54,952 bases of DNA from Beijerinckiaceae bacterium (lineage in GTDB: Bacteria > Pseudomonadota > Alphaproteobacteria > Rhizobiales > Beijerinckiaceae), in the NCBI GenBank assembly GCA_947455285.1, contig CANGOK010000001.1, forward strand, positions 1-54,952, in the 5' to 3' direction. Shown one piece after another: positions 1 through 8,286 of this stretch. Within the stretch, counting starts at the first letter, position 1, and each line of letters opens with the position of its first letter. The position numbers were made by a program, and so were the translations under genes. The notes beneath the pieces are model-generated. The model did not search any database. It had not been told where the DNA came from and worked only from the letters and a program-made list of their open reading frames with translations.

Positions 1-11
1 CGCTTGAGGAA

Positions 12-974
12 TTGAAGAAGGAAACAACGATTGGGGAATTCGGGCATGAAAAGAATCGAGAGATTCCATGCATCGACCTCTCGGATTTCCCAATGCGTAA
101 ACTGGAGATCTCCAACCAGCTATGGGAAGCTTCCACACAGTCGGGATTTTTCCAACTGGTCAACCACGGACTCCCACAGAATGCGATCGATCAAGCATTC
201 GCCATGACCGAACGATTCTTCGGCCTGTCTAGCGAGGTCAAGGCGAAGTATCCAATGCTCAAGGGGACAAATTCGGGCTGGGAATATATGGCGCAAGTGC
301 GCCCGTCTACGGGCACGGCTGACCGCAAGGAATCTTATCAGATCACAGTGCCGCGAATGGCAGCCTTGTTTCCCGCGGAAGATGAAATCGCCGGCTTCAA
401 ATCCTTCATGCTGAAATTCGAAGCTATGAATTGGGCGTTGGCGATGAAAGTCCTTTCATGCTTTGCGCTAAAAATGAGCTTTGACGAAGACTTCTTCACC
501 AAGCGGCACGACCCTGCTTCTCCTCATTATCAAAGTACGTTGCGCCTGCTTCACTATCTGCCGATGGCGGACGCAAAGCAGGAAGACTTCGAACTATGGC
601 GCGCAGGCGCGCATACGGATTATGACTGTCTCACTCTTTTGCATCAAAAGTCTGGACAGGGCGGATTGCAGGTTTGCCCTGGTAAGGAATTCGACACGCA
701 TGAATGGACTAACGTCGAGCCGCTGCCCGGCGTCGTCACCTGCAATATCGGCGACATGCTCATGCGCTGGAGCGATGACGAACTGAAGTCCACCCTGCAT
801 CGCGTCCGCATGCCAAAAGCGGATGAGTATCAGGGAGCTCGTTACTCCATCGCGTTTTTCGCTCAGGCGGATAAGGATGCGATCATCCAGGGGCCAAAAA
901 GGCTATATGAGCCGATCTCGGCGAATGACTACCTTCAGCAACGTATTGCGGCGAATTTCGCCAAGGCCTCATAA
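12..974 (+). CDS. Isopenicillin N synthase-family Fe(II) dioxygenase (5' end uncertain)
   Basis: A 320-residue enzyme of the isopenicillin N synthase-like 2-oxoglutarate/Fe(II) oxygenase family. The iron triad is visible as H201-x-D203 (AHTDYD) and H263 (TLHRV), and R277-x-S279 (RYSIAFF) is the usual 2-oxoglutarate carboxylate clamp. The N-terminal DIOX_N part (IPCIDLS and FFQLVNHG) is present, so little or nothing is missing. The assigned start is a TTG whose only possible Shine-Dalgarno (gagga, 6-10) is too close, and the frame stays open to the window edge, so the true start may lie outside. A perfect hairpin follows the stop. A relative lies at 15038. The substrate cannot be told; family members hydroxylate thymine, flavonoids, gibberellins and others. 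Confidence 0.85.
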   Translation: MKKETTIGEFGHEKNREIPCIDLSDFPMRKLEISNQLWEASTQSGFFQLVNHGLPQNAIDQAFAMTERFFGLSSEVKAKYPMLKGTNSGWEYMAQVRPSTGTADRKESYQITVPRMAALFPAEDEIAGFKSFMLKFEAMNWALAMKVLSCFALKMSFDEDFFTKRHDPASPHYQSTLRLLHYLPMADAKQEDFELWRAGAHTDYDCLTLLHQKSGQGGLQVCPGKEFDTHEWTNVEPLPGVVTCNIGDMLMRWSDDELKSTLHRVRMPKADEYQGARYSIAFFAQADKDAIIQGPKRLYEPISANDYLQQRIAANFAKAS

Positions 975-986
975 CAATTGAAGAAA

Positions 987-1009
987 GCGGCGGGCTAAAA
1001 GCCCGCCGC
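987..1009. terminator. Bidirectional terminator hairpin
   Basis: A perfect 9-bp stem (gcggcgggc / gcccgccgc) closes a taaaa loop between the convergent dioxygenase and cyanase genes. Read on the minus strand the stem is followed by tttcttc, so it should end the cyanase transcript best. The plus-strand side has no T run. Confidence 0.7.
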
Positions 1010-1029
1010 GCGTGCTCGCCCAGCGGCGT

Positions 1030-1512
1030 TCAGTCTTCCTTAAAACCGTAAGCAGGGATGCCCTGCTCGTTTTCGTAGTATTTGAACGGGAGGAACTTGC
1101 CGCTCATGCTGATCTTCACGCGATCGCCCTTCTCATGCGGCAAACGCTCCATGTGCATGTCAAAATCAATCGCGGACATGATGCCGTCGCCGAATTCCTC
1201 CTCGATCAGCGCCTTCCAGGCTGGACCATTGATCATCACGAGCTCGTAAAAACGATAGATCAGCGGATCGGTGGGCGGCATGGGGTTGCCGCGATGCGGC
1301 ACTTCATTCAGCATACGCTCCTCGACCTCATTCAATCCGAACAGGTCCGCAGCTTTCTTCGCGAGCGGCTTCACAAGCTTCATGTTGCCGAGCAACGCCC
1401 CGACGACGAGGACCGGCGACATGCCGCCGATTTCGTCGCAGATATGTTTCCAAGTCCATCCTTTCTCGCGCTTGATATCCAGGATCTTCTCGGTGAGGTC
1501 CGACCGTTTCAT
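1030..1512 (-). CDS. cynS: Cyanate hydratase (cyanase)
   Basis: Converts cyanate and bicarbonate to ammonia and CO2 in the cytoplasm. The protein is 160 residues, close to the E. coli enzyme (156). The catalytic residues R87, E90 and S113 have the spacing of E. coli R96, E99 and S122, within IYRFYE and GIMSAIDF. An N-terminal helical domain (about 1-75) and the C-terminal catalytic domain are both complete. The start is the ATG at 1512, seven codons inside the longest frame, because aaggag lies 6 bases before it. It is the only minus-strand gene in the nitrogen-scavenging region. Neither a cynT carbonic anhydrase nor a cynR regulator is adjacent. Cyanate is a natural partner substrate for a triazine/biuret-type pathway, but the link here is by position only. 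Confidence 0.96.
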   Translation of the reverse strand: MKRSDLTEKILDIKREKGWTWKHICDEIGGMSPVLVVGALLGNMKLVKPLAKKAADLFGLNEVEERMLNEVPHRGNPMPPTDPLIYRFYELVMINGPAWKALIEEEFGDGIMSAIDFDMHMERLPHEKGDRVKISMSGKFLPFKYYENEQGIPAYGFKED

Positions 1513-2027
1513 GCTTTTCTCCTTCTTTTCCAATCTATCTCAAGCCTCAACGTGCGAGCTCGGCATGCGGCGCATCACGAGAAAGTCGATGAGTTGCGTG
1601 GGTAGCGGATAGTGCGCAGGATAGCATTGAATTTCCCCGCGTCACCGATCCTCTGGCGGAGGACTACCCACAATCTCCACGACCATCGCGCCCGGGCCAT
1701 TCCTCATCAGAACGATAAGGTCCACAAGATATATCGCCGCAGTTTTATGCAGGGGGTATGCCAACCAAGAACGGTCCTGACCGCCGCAAGTGGGCGCAGC
1801 CGAATGATTTTTTGGCGGTTCTCGTGTCAATCAATGCGCTGGCTAAAGAGGCAGGCGCCGCAGATCCAGGCAAACTCGCCCATCAATTAGGCCACTTGAC
1901 GGATGGCGCACCTTTAGCCGCGATGCTAAATCGCGATGCTGGACGCACGGCTCGCGGCGGAGAAGGCGGACAAGTTGCTGTAACCTAGAACCTCACAATG
2001 ATAGATTGAACACGAAAGGTCATTCCT
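1513..2027. other. Intergenic region with one doubtful small ORF
   Basis: The divergent promoters for cyanase and the amidohydrolase gene at 2028 must lie here. The only reading frame worth naming is 1758-1988 (+), 76 codons with a gggg before its ATG. Its product is Ala/Gly-rich, has no motif I recognise and may not be expressed. A poor sigma-54-like match (GG and GC elements correctly spaced) occurs at 1904-1919. Nothing else stands out. Confidence 0.4.
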
Positions 2028-3371
2028 ATGCGGTTATGGATCAAATCGCCCTTGGCTGTGCTGGCTCATGGTGCTGAAGCCGGATTCGTGATCGAAAACG
2101 ATCGAATCGTGGAGTTGCTGCCGATGGGCGCAACGCCAACAGCGCCGGTCGACCGCGTGTTCGACGCCTCCCGGCATGTCGTCCTGCCGGGGCTTGTGAA
2201 CACGCACCACCACATGTTCCAAACGCTTACCCGCGCTCACCCCGCAGCGATCAACAAGGAGCTTTTTCCCTGGCTGCAGGCGCTGTTCCCCATCTGGTCG
2301 CGCCATGTGAAGCCTGAAAATTTCCGTCTCGCTTCGCGGCTCGCCATGACCGAACTTATGATGTCGGGCTGCACATGCGTTTCCGACCATCAATATCTCT
2401 ATCCGCCGGGCCTTGACGACGCGATGGACATCCAGGCCGAGGAAGCTGCCGCTCTTGGCATGCGCATCACGCTCACGCGCGGCTCGCTCAACCTTACCGA
2501 CGAGGAAGGCGGCAATGCGCCTGACGGCGGCGTACAGGACATGGATACGATCCTTGCCGACTGCGAGCGCGTGATCGGGCGCTATCATGACATGACTGAA
2601 GGTGCGATGACGCGCGTTGCGCTGGCGCCCTGCGCGCCCTTCAATGTTTCGAAGCGTCTGATGATCGAGACCGCCGCGTTGGCGGAGAAGCACGATTGCC
2701 AGCTGCATACACACTTGGCCGAAACTCGCGATGAGGTCGACTATTGTCGTGAAAAATTCCAGTGTCGGCCTGTCGATTATCTTGAGGACGTGGGCTGGAT
2801 GAACAAGCGCGTGTGGGTCGCGCACGGCATCCATTTCAACGACGACGAGGTCAAACGCCTCGGCCGGGCGCGCGTGGGCGTCTGCCATTGCCCGACCTCG
2901 AACATGGTCCTCGCATCCGGACAATGCCGCACGCGCGAGCTCGAAGAGGCGGGATCGCCCGTTGGGCTCGGCGTCGATGGGTCCGCTTCCAACGACAACT
3001 CCAATCTGATGGAGGGCGTGCGTCATGCGCTCATGATCAATCGTCTGAGCTACGGCTCTGCGGGCGTGACGCATTTCGACGCCTTTCGCTGGGCCACGGA
3101 GGGTTCCGCGAAGTGCCTTGGGCGCGACGACATCGGCGCCATCGCCGTGGGCAAGCAGGCTGACCTGGCCTTCTTCACGCTCGACGAGCTGCGTTTCTCC
3201 GGCGCGGGCGACCCGCTGGCGGCGCTTGTCCTGTGCGGCGCCCATGCAGCAGACCGCGTAATGGTCAAAGGCGCCTGGCGGGTGGTGGACGGTCTGCCGA
3301 TCGGCGTCGATATCGCAAGGCTGCGTCGCGAGCACGGTGAAGCGGCGAAGGCCTTTCTCGAATCGATCTGA
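2028..3371 (+). CDS. Amidohydrolase, 8-oxoguanine deaminase / hydroxyatrazine hydrolase (AtzB)-like
   Basis: A 447-residue metal-dependent hydrolase of the amidohydrolase superfamily, subgroup of 8-oxoguanine deaminase and AtzB. Metal ligands are H60-x-H62 (NTHHHMFQ), H229 (LHTHLAE) and D317 (GVDGSASND), with E232 and H266 as further active-site residues. The LTRAHPAAINKELFPWL segment is typical of 8-oxoguanine deaminases. The reaction would be hydrolytic deamination of an aminated purine or triazine ring. A good ribosome site (aaagg) precedes the ATG. It lies 80 bases before a second amidohydrolase and upstream of the nucleobase importer, so it probably supplies deamination steps of one pathway. 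8-Oxoguanine is the default guess; s-triazines and other N-heterocycles are possible. Confidence 0.9.
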   Translation: MRLWIKSPLAVLAHGAEAGFVIENDRIVELLPMGATPTAPVDRVFDASRHVVLPGLVNTHHHMFQTLTRAHPAAINKELFPWLQALFPIWSRHVKPENFRLASRLAMTELMMSGCTCVSDHQYLYPPGLDDAMDIQAEEAAALGMRITLTRGSLNLTDEEGGNAPDGGVQDMDTILADCERVIGRYHDMTEGAMTRVALAPCAPFNVSKRLMIETAALAEKHDCQLHTHLAETRDEVDYCREKFQCRPVDYLEDVGWMNKRVWVAHGIHFNDDEVKRLGRARVGVCHCPTSNMVLASGQCRTRELEEAGSPVGLGVDGSASNDNSNLMEGVRHALMINRLSYGSAGVTHFDAFRWATEGSAKCLGRDDIGAIAVGKQADLAFFTLDELRFSGAGDPLAALVLCGAHAADRVMVKGAWRVVDGLPIGVDIARLRREHGEAAKAFLESI

Positions 3372-3451
3372 AGTCGAGGTGCATGGCTTCGAACTTGCTT
3401 TCCGCTTCGTCGAAGCCGCACCGTCGCGGCTTCGATTCCGGAAGAGACCCG

Positions 3452-4786
3452 ATGCCGCTCCACAAGTGGACCTTTCCAAACGTAGACGACTTCGTGCTTG
3501 CGAACGCTCGCGTGCCCGCCTGTTTGGCCGATGCGCGCGATCTCCCGCGTGGCCCGGAGGGCCTTCTGGAAGCCGATATCCTTATTCGCGCGGGACGGAT
3601 CGCCGCGCTCGCCACCCCAGGAACGCTCGGCTCGACGTCGCCGGTCGTAGACTGCGGCCGGGGCATCGTGCTGCCACGTCTCGTTGATCTTCACACGCAT
3701 CTCGACAAGGGCCAAATCTGGCCGCGCCGCCCCAATCCCGATGGCACTCATGACGGCGCACGCACCGGCGTCATGGCCGACCGAGAGGTGAACTGGTCGG
3801 CGCCGGATGTTCGCGCCCGCATGGATTTCGCCCTTCGCTGCGCCTTCGCCCACGGCACTGTGGCGGTGCGCACTCACATCGACTCGCTCGGCAAACAGGC
3901 CGCCATTTCCTGGCCGGTCTTCGAAGAGATGCGCGAAGCCTGGAAGGGCCGCGTTGATTTGCAGGCGGTCGCCCTTTTCCCCATCGACTACGCGCTTGAT
4001 GACGAGCCCGGCTTCCGGCGCATGGTCGAGATCGTCACCCGCTGCGGCGGGGTGCTCGGCGGCATGACCTTTCTCGGCTCGTCGCCAGACGAGCGCTCAC
4101 TAGCCGCGCTCGCCCGCGTGTTTGATGCAGCGGCGGCGCATGGGCTCGACCTCGACTTCCACGTTGATGAAAGCGCCTCCCTCGAGGCGCGCAGCCTGGC
4201 CGCCATCGCGAAGATGATCGTCAAGAAGCGTTTTGCGGGAAAGGTCGTCGCTGGCCACTGTTGCTCGCTCGCGCTGGCGCCAGACGATGAAATCGGCGAC
4301 ACGATAGCGCAAGTTGCAGATTCGGGGCTCACGGTCGTGTCACTGCCCATGTGCAACATGTATCTTATGGGCCGCGCGGCCGGACGCACGCCGCGTTGGC
4401 GCGGCGTGGCCACTGTGCATGAATTCGCCGCCGCTGGCGTGCCCGTGGCGGTCGCCAGCGACAACACACGCGATCCCTTCTACGCCTATGGAGACCTCGA
4501 TCTCGTCGAAGTATACCGCGAGGCTGTACGCATTCTGCAACTCGACCACACGGGCGCTGACTGGCTTGGGCTCGTGGCCGACACGCCTGCGCGCGTGATG
4601 GGTTTGCCCGGCCGAGGGCGCATCGGCGCGGGCCTTTCGGCTGACCTCATATTGTTACGCGCTCGCACTCTGAACGAGATGAATGCGCGGCCGCAGAACG
4701 ACCGCGCGGTGCTCGTCGCGGGTCGCGCCGTCGACACGACGCCGCCCGACTATCGCGAGCTCGATCCTGTCGTCGGTGCGCCCTGA
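3452..4786 (+). CDS. Cytosine deaminase-family amidohydrolase (CodA/AtzC-like)
   Basis: A 444-residue amidohydrolase resembling cytosine deaminase and AtzC (N-isopropylammelide amidohydrolase). Active-site residues are H81-x-H83 (HTHLDK), H237 and E240 (FHVDE), H269 (GHCC) and D337 (SDNTRDPFYAYG). The start at 3452 is chosen because ggaagaga lies just before it; an upstream ATG at 3383 is also open, but its extra 23 residues look unlike the family. It would remove an exocyclic amino group from a pyrimidine or triazine. Placed straight after the 8-oxoguanine-deaminase-like gene, it suggests two successive deaminations before ring cleavage. The exact substrate is not decidable. Confidence 0.88.
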   Translation: MPLHKWTFPNVDDFVLANARVPACLADARDLPRGPEGLLEADILIRAGRIAALATPGTLGSTSPVVDCGRGIVLPRLVDLHTHLDKGQIWPRRPNPDGTHDGARTGVMADREVNWSAPDVRARMDFALRCAFAHGTVAVRTHIDSLGKQAAISWPVFEEMREAWKGRVDLQAVALFPIDYALDDEPGFRRMVEIVTRCGGVLGGMTFLGSSPDERSLAALARVFDAAAAHGLDLDFHVDESASLEARSLAAIAKMIVKKRFAGKVVAGHCCSLALAPDDEIGDTIAQVADSGLTVVSLPMCNMYLMGRAAGRTPRWRGVATVHEFAAAGVPVAVASDNTRDPFYAYGDLDLVEVYREAVRILQLDHTGADWLGLVADTPARVMGLPGRGRIGAGLSADLILLRARTLNEMNARPQNDRAVLVAGRAVDTTPPDYRELDPVVGAP

Positions 4787-5072
4787 GGCGCTCGCAACAG
4801 CGCATAAGCAACCGGCGTGAACGCCACAATTTTATGCATGGGCGCCGTAAGTTTCAGCGCAAAGCGGAGTCGCTCCGCGACAGAGACTGAATAGGCGGGC
4901 GCCCTTCTTCTATACAACCTGCCCTCTTCAGATTGAACGTTTTCAGGGCGATTAGTGGCGATTTTCGCCTTTGAAGCCGCGGATCGAACGCTCGTGGCAC
5001 GCTCTCTGCTTTCCCTGGTTTCGTACGTGGGCGCGCCGGGGGCGCGGACGGTCCAGAACAGGAGCTTACATC
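4787..5072 (+). promoter_or_regulatory. Leader/promoter region of the nitrogen-scavenging operon
   Basis: This 286-base gap contains a dyad GCGCT-N6-AGCGC (4788-4803), a 6-bp hairpin GCGGAG-TCG-CTCCGC (4864-4878), a possible pairing gccct/agggc around 4922-4957, and the sigma-54-like promoter listed separately. I compared it by eye with guanidine-I and purine riboswitch cores and saw no match. An activator site (NtrC type) is expected upstream, but I could not identify one with confidence. Confidence 0.5.
4995..5010 (+). promoter_or_regulatory. Sigma-54 (RpoN) promoter, near consensus
   Basis: TGGCACG-ctct-CTGCT matches the RpoN consensus TGGCACG-N4-TTGCW at all positions but one (C for the first T of the -12 box). 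GG (4996-4997) and GC (5008-5009) have the exact required spacing. It lies 63 bases before the start of the BMP receptor gene. Sigma-54 dependence fits nitrogen-limited expression of the operon downstream. Confidence 0.65.
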
Positions 5073-6182
5073 ATGACAGATTTCCGCCTCACCCGCCGCG
5101 GGTTCATGCACAGTGCAGGCGCATTCGGCGCAACGAGCCTGCTCGCAGGAACGAGCCGCCCGGCCCTCGCCGCGGGCGTGACCATCGGCATCGTCTATGT
5201 GGGACCGCGCGACGACTTCGGCTGGAATCAGGCTCATGCGGTGGCCATCAAGTCGTTAAAGAACGTCGCCGGAGTGAAGGCGGTCGAGGAAGAGAACGTT
5301 CCTGAGACTGACGCTTGCGCGAAGTCGATGGAGTCGATGGTCAACCTCGACGGCGCCAACATCGTGCTCGGCACGTCCTTCGGCTACTTCACGCCCTTCA
5401 TGGTTGATCTGGCGAAGAAATATCCAAAGGTCGAGTTCCGCCATGCCGCCCCGTTGTGGGATGGCTCAAAGCATCCGAAGAATCTCGGCAGCTATTTCGG
5501 TTATCTCAACCAGGCCCATTATGTTGACGGCGTCGCGGCGGGTCTGTCGACGAAGTCCAACAAGCTGGGCTTCGTCGCCGCCAAGCCTATCTCATCAGTG
5601 CTCAGCAACATCAACTCGTTCCTGCTCGGGGCGCGCAAGGTCAATCCGAACGCCGTTGTGCAAGTCATCTTCACTGGCGACTGGTCGCTTCCCGTGCGCG
5701 AGGCCGAGGCGACCAATGCGCTCGTGGACGCGGGTTGCGACGTCATCACGTGCCATGTGGACGGTCCGAAGGTCGTCATCGAGACCGCCGAGAAGCGCGG
5801 CGTGAAGAGCTGCGGCCATAACGCCTCGCAGGCGCCGCTCGCGCCCAAGGGCTTCATCACAGGCGCTGAATACAAGTGGGAGACGATCTACAAAATCTAC
5901 GCCGATAAGCTCGCGAAAGGCGAGCCGCTGCCCAACATGCTCGCCGGGGGCTACGACAGCGACATGGTGCAGAACACGCCCTTCGGCGCTGGCGCGAGCG
6001 AAGAGGCCCGCAAGGCCGCCACCGCCGCCATCGCCGATCTCAAGGCGAAAAAGCCGATCTATGTCGGCCCGCTGAAAGACAACAAGGGCAACCTCGTCAT
6101 CGACAAGGCCTACGACAACTACGATCCCTATCTCGATCAGATGAACTACCTCCTCGAAGGCGTCATCGGTTCGATCACCTGA
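5073..6182 (+). CDS. BMP-family ABC transporter substrate-binding protein
   Basis: Periplasmic receptor of the basic-membrane-protein (PnrA-like, nucleoside/nucleobase) family, 369 residues. It carries a Tat-type leader: T7-R8-R9-G-F-M, a hydrophobic stretch, and a likely cut after PALA (residue 33). The start at 5073 has aggag 8 bases upstream and places the twin arginines near the N-terminus; the longer frame does not. VTIGIVYVGPRDDFGWN is the usual first strand of the fold. It is the first gene of an eleven-gene operon with two permeases and one double ATPase. Members bind nucleosides, purines or riboflavin; here a nitrogen-rich ring compound is inferred from the enzymes downstream. Confidence 0.93.
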   Translation: MTDFRLTRRGFMHSAGAFGATSLLAGTSRPALAAGVTIGIVYVGPRDDFGWNQAHAVAIKSLKNVAGVKAVEEENVPETDACAKSMESMVNLDGANIVLGTSFGYFTPFMVDLAKKYPKVEFRHAAPLWDGSKHPKNLGSYFGYLNQAHYVDGVAAGLSTKSNKLGFVAAKPISSVLSNINSFLLGARKVNPNAVVQVIFTGDWSLPVREAEATNALVDAGCDVITCHVDGPKVVIETAEKRGVKSCGHNASQAPLAPKGFITGAEYKWETIYKIYADKLAKGEPLPNMLAGGYDSDMVQNTPFGAGASEEARKAATAAIADLKAKKPIYVGPLKDNKGNLVIDKAYDNYDPYLDQMNYLLEGVIGSIT

Positions 6183-6236
6183 ACGAAGAGACCGGTCGGG
6201 GGCGGCCTCGCCGCTCCCGCCTAGGGGGGAAAGAAC

Positions 6237-7361
6237 GTGAGCGAGAGTCTGGCATCAACCGAACAGGCGATGGACAAGGAGAGCGCGGTCCGCGACTTTT
6301 TCGCCCGCTTGCGGCGCGACAGCGAGTATATCGCGATCCCCGTGCTGGCGCTGGCGATTTCGGCGGCGGTGTTCTCGCTTTTCCTGCTCGCCGTCGGCAA
6401 ATCGCCGATCGAATTCTTTCAACTCGTCGAGCGCGGCGGCTTCGGCACGGCCTTCTCCATTCAGAACACGTTACAGCGCGCGGCGCCGCTCATCCTCACC
6501 GCGCTTGCTGTCGCCATTCCCGCACGTATCGGCCTCGTGATGATCGGCGGCGAAGGCGCGCTCGTGATCGGCGGCTTCACTTCCGCCGCCATCGCCATTC
6601 CGATGCTCGAGCGCGTCCCGCCCGCGCCCACGCTTATAATAATGGCGCTCGCCGGCGCCCTCGCTGGTGGGCTCTGGGTGGGGCTTGCGGGGCTTCTGCG
6701 CCATGCGCGCGGCGTCAACGAGACGATCTCCTCTCTGCTGCTCACCTATATCGGCGTGGCCGTGATGAACTTCTTCGTTGAAGGCGCGCTGCGTGATCTT
6801 ACGAATCCCAACAAGCCTTCCACCAAGCCGCTCGGCGACGCCTACATGCTCGGCAAGATCCCTGGCACGGACGTGCACTGGGGCCTCGCCGTCGGCATCG
6901 TGATCGCCCTGTCGCTACATGTGCTGATGACGCGCACGACATTCGGTTTTGCGGCGCGCGTCACCGGCGGCAATCCGCGCGCAGCGCAGGCGCAGGGCCT
7001 GCCGGTGGGCAAGCTCATCGTCGCATCCGCAGCCATCGCGGGCGCCTGCGCCGGGCTGGCCGGCTTCTTCGAGGTCGCAGCCATTCAGGGCCGCGCCAAC
7101 GCATCGCTTGCGGCGGGCTATGGGTTCACCGGCATCCTTGTTTCCTTCCTCGCGCGCCACAATCCGGTCGCCATCATCTTCGTCGCGATCCTCTTCGGCG
7201 GCATCGTGGCGTCTGGCGGCCTCGTGCAGCGACGCATGGATCTGCCGGACGCCACCGTTCTCGTGCTGCAGGGTCTGACATTCGTGATCCTGCTTGTGTC
7301 CGAAACACTTTATGGCCGCTTCGAATTCTTTCGGGACGCGCGGGGGAGTGAGCGCACATGA
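6237..7361 (+). CDS. BMP-type ABC transporter permease, subunit 1
   Basis: A 374-residue inner-membrane permease of the BPD_transp_2 family (nucleoside/sugar type), with about eight to ten hydrophobic segments after a charged cytoplasmic N-terminus of about 38 residues. It starts with GTG, with agggggga before it. The conserved cytoplasmic loop region TGGNPRAAQAQGLPV contacts the ATPase in this family. The last four bases (ATGA) are shared with the second permease gene, so the two are translationally coupled. It works with the receptor at 5073 and the ATPase at 8976. Confidence 0.93.
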   Translation: MSESLASTEQAMDKESAVRDFFARLRRDSEYIAIPVLALAISAAVFSLFLLAVGKSPIEFFQLVERGGFGTAFSIQNTLQRAAPLILTALAVAIPARIGLVMIGGEGALVIGGFTSAAIAIPMLERVPPAPTLIIMALAGALAGGLWVGLAGLLRHARGVNETISSLLLTYIGVAVMNFFVEGALRDLTNPNKPSTKPLGDAYMLGKIPGTDVHWGLAVGIVIALSLHVLMTRTTFGFAARVTGGNPRAAQAQGLPVGKLIVASAAIAGACAGLAGFFEVAAIQGRANASLAAGYGFTGILVSFLARHNPVAIIFVAILFGGIVASGGLVQRRMDLPDATVLVLQGLTFVILLVSETLYGRFEFFRDARGSERT

Positions 7362-8278
7362 GCGACAGCCTCGTCGTCACAGTGCTTGTGGCGTTGCTTG
7401 GGGGCGCGCTGCGCGTCTCCACGCCCTTCATGTTCGTTGCGCTCGGCGAATGCCTCACTGAAAAATCCGGTCGCGTGAATCTTGGCCTCGAAGGCACGCT
7501 GGTGTTCGGCGCCATGTCAGCCTACGCCACATCATACCACACGGGATCGCCGTGGCTTGGCGTGCTGGCGGCGGGTCTGGCGGGCGCGGCGCTCGGCGCT
7601 TTGCACGGCTTCGTCTGCAAGCTGCCGCGCGTGAATGACATCGCCATAGGCATCGCGATGATGTTGTTCGGCACCGGCGTCGCCTTTTTCTTCGGCAAGG
7701 CCTATATTCAGCCGACTGCTCCGCGCCTCGGCGCCATCGCGCTCGGCGACTGGACGGGCGATCCGAAGGTCGCGACGGCTTTGCAAGTCAATCCGCTTCT
7801 GCTCATCGGCCTCGCCACTGCGCTCATTATGTGGTGGGCCTTCGCCAACACACGATGGGGTCTGGTGCTGCGCATGAGCGGCGACAGCGCGCCAGCTGCT
7901 CGCGCAATGGGTGTTTCGGTCGATCTCGTGCGTTTTCTGGCGACGCTCAGTGGCGGCTTCCTCGCAGGCGTCGGCGGCGCATTTCTCTCGCTTTACTATC
8001 CCGGTTCATGGAACCAGGGCCTGTCGTCCGGCCAAGGCCTGATGGCGGTGGCGCTTGTCATCTTCGCGCGCTGGAATCCGCTGCGCTGCGTGGCCGCCGC
8101 TATGCTGTTCGGCGCGGCAGGCGCCATAGGCCCCGCATTGCAATCGGTCGGCGTCACACAGGGCTATTACTTCTTCAACGCCGCCCCCTATATCCTGACC
8201 CTGCTCATCATGGTCGCCTCCGCAGGATCGCGGCAGGCGTCGCGTGAAGCGCCGGGCGAACTGTCCATCACCAAGTGA
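7358..8278 (+). CDS. BMP-type ABC transporter permease, subunit 2
   Basis: A 306-residue inner-membrane protein, second half of the permease heterodimer. The KSGRVNLGLEGTL motif near residue 34 is characteristic of the second permease of nucleoside importers (NupQ/YufQ type), and GDSAPAARAMGVSV is the ATPase coupling loop. Hydrophobic segments run through the entire length. It begins in a 4-base ATGA overlap with the first permease. The next gene is an enzyme, not the ATPase, so a hydrolase is embedded inside the transporter operon. Confidence 0.93.
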   Translation: MSDSLVVTVLVALLGGALRVSTPFMFVALGECLTEKSGRVNLGLEGTLVFGAMSAYATSYHTGSPWLGVLAAGLAGAALGALHGFVCKLPRVNDIAIGIAMMLFGTGVAFFFGKAYIQPTAPRLGAIALGDWTGDPKVATALQVNPLLLIGLATALIMWWAFANTRWGLVLRMSGDSAPAARAMGVSVDLVRFLATLSGGFLAGVGGAFLSLYYPGSWNQGLSSGQGLMAVALVIFARWNPLRCVAAAMLFGAAGAIGPALQSVGVTQGYYFFNAAPYILTLLIMVASAGSRQASREAPGELSITK

Positions 8279-8286
8279 GGCGCGCC

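Noticed and set aside
1904..1919. Sigma-54-like element before the gene at 2028
   Set aside because: Only the GG and GC pairs and a few other bases fit, and it lies over 100 bases from the start codon.
1758..1988. 76-codon ORF in the cyanase-amidohydrolase gap
   Set aside because: Weak ribosome site, Ala/Gly-rich product, no recognisable motif; mentioned only inside the intergenic entry.
2034..3479. A 481-codon minus-strand open frame
   Set aside because: It is the antisense shadow of the well-supported amidohydrolase at 2028-3371, with Arg/His/Ala-rich sequence and no family motif.
4787..5072. Riboswitch in the leader of the nitrogen operon
   Set aside because: Small hairpins exist, but I saw no conserved core of guanidine, purine or related riboswitches.
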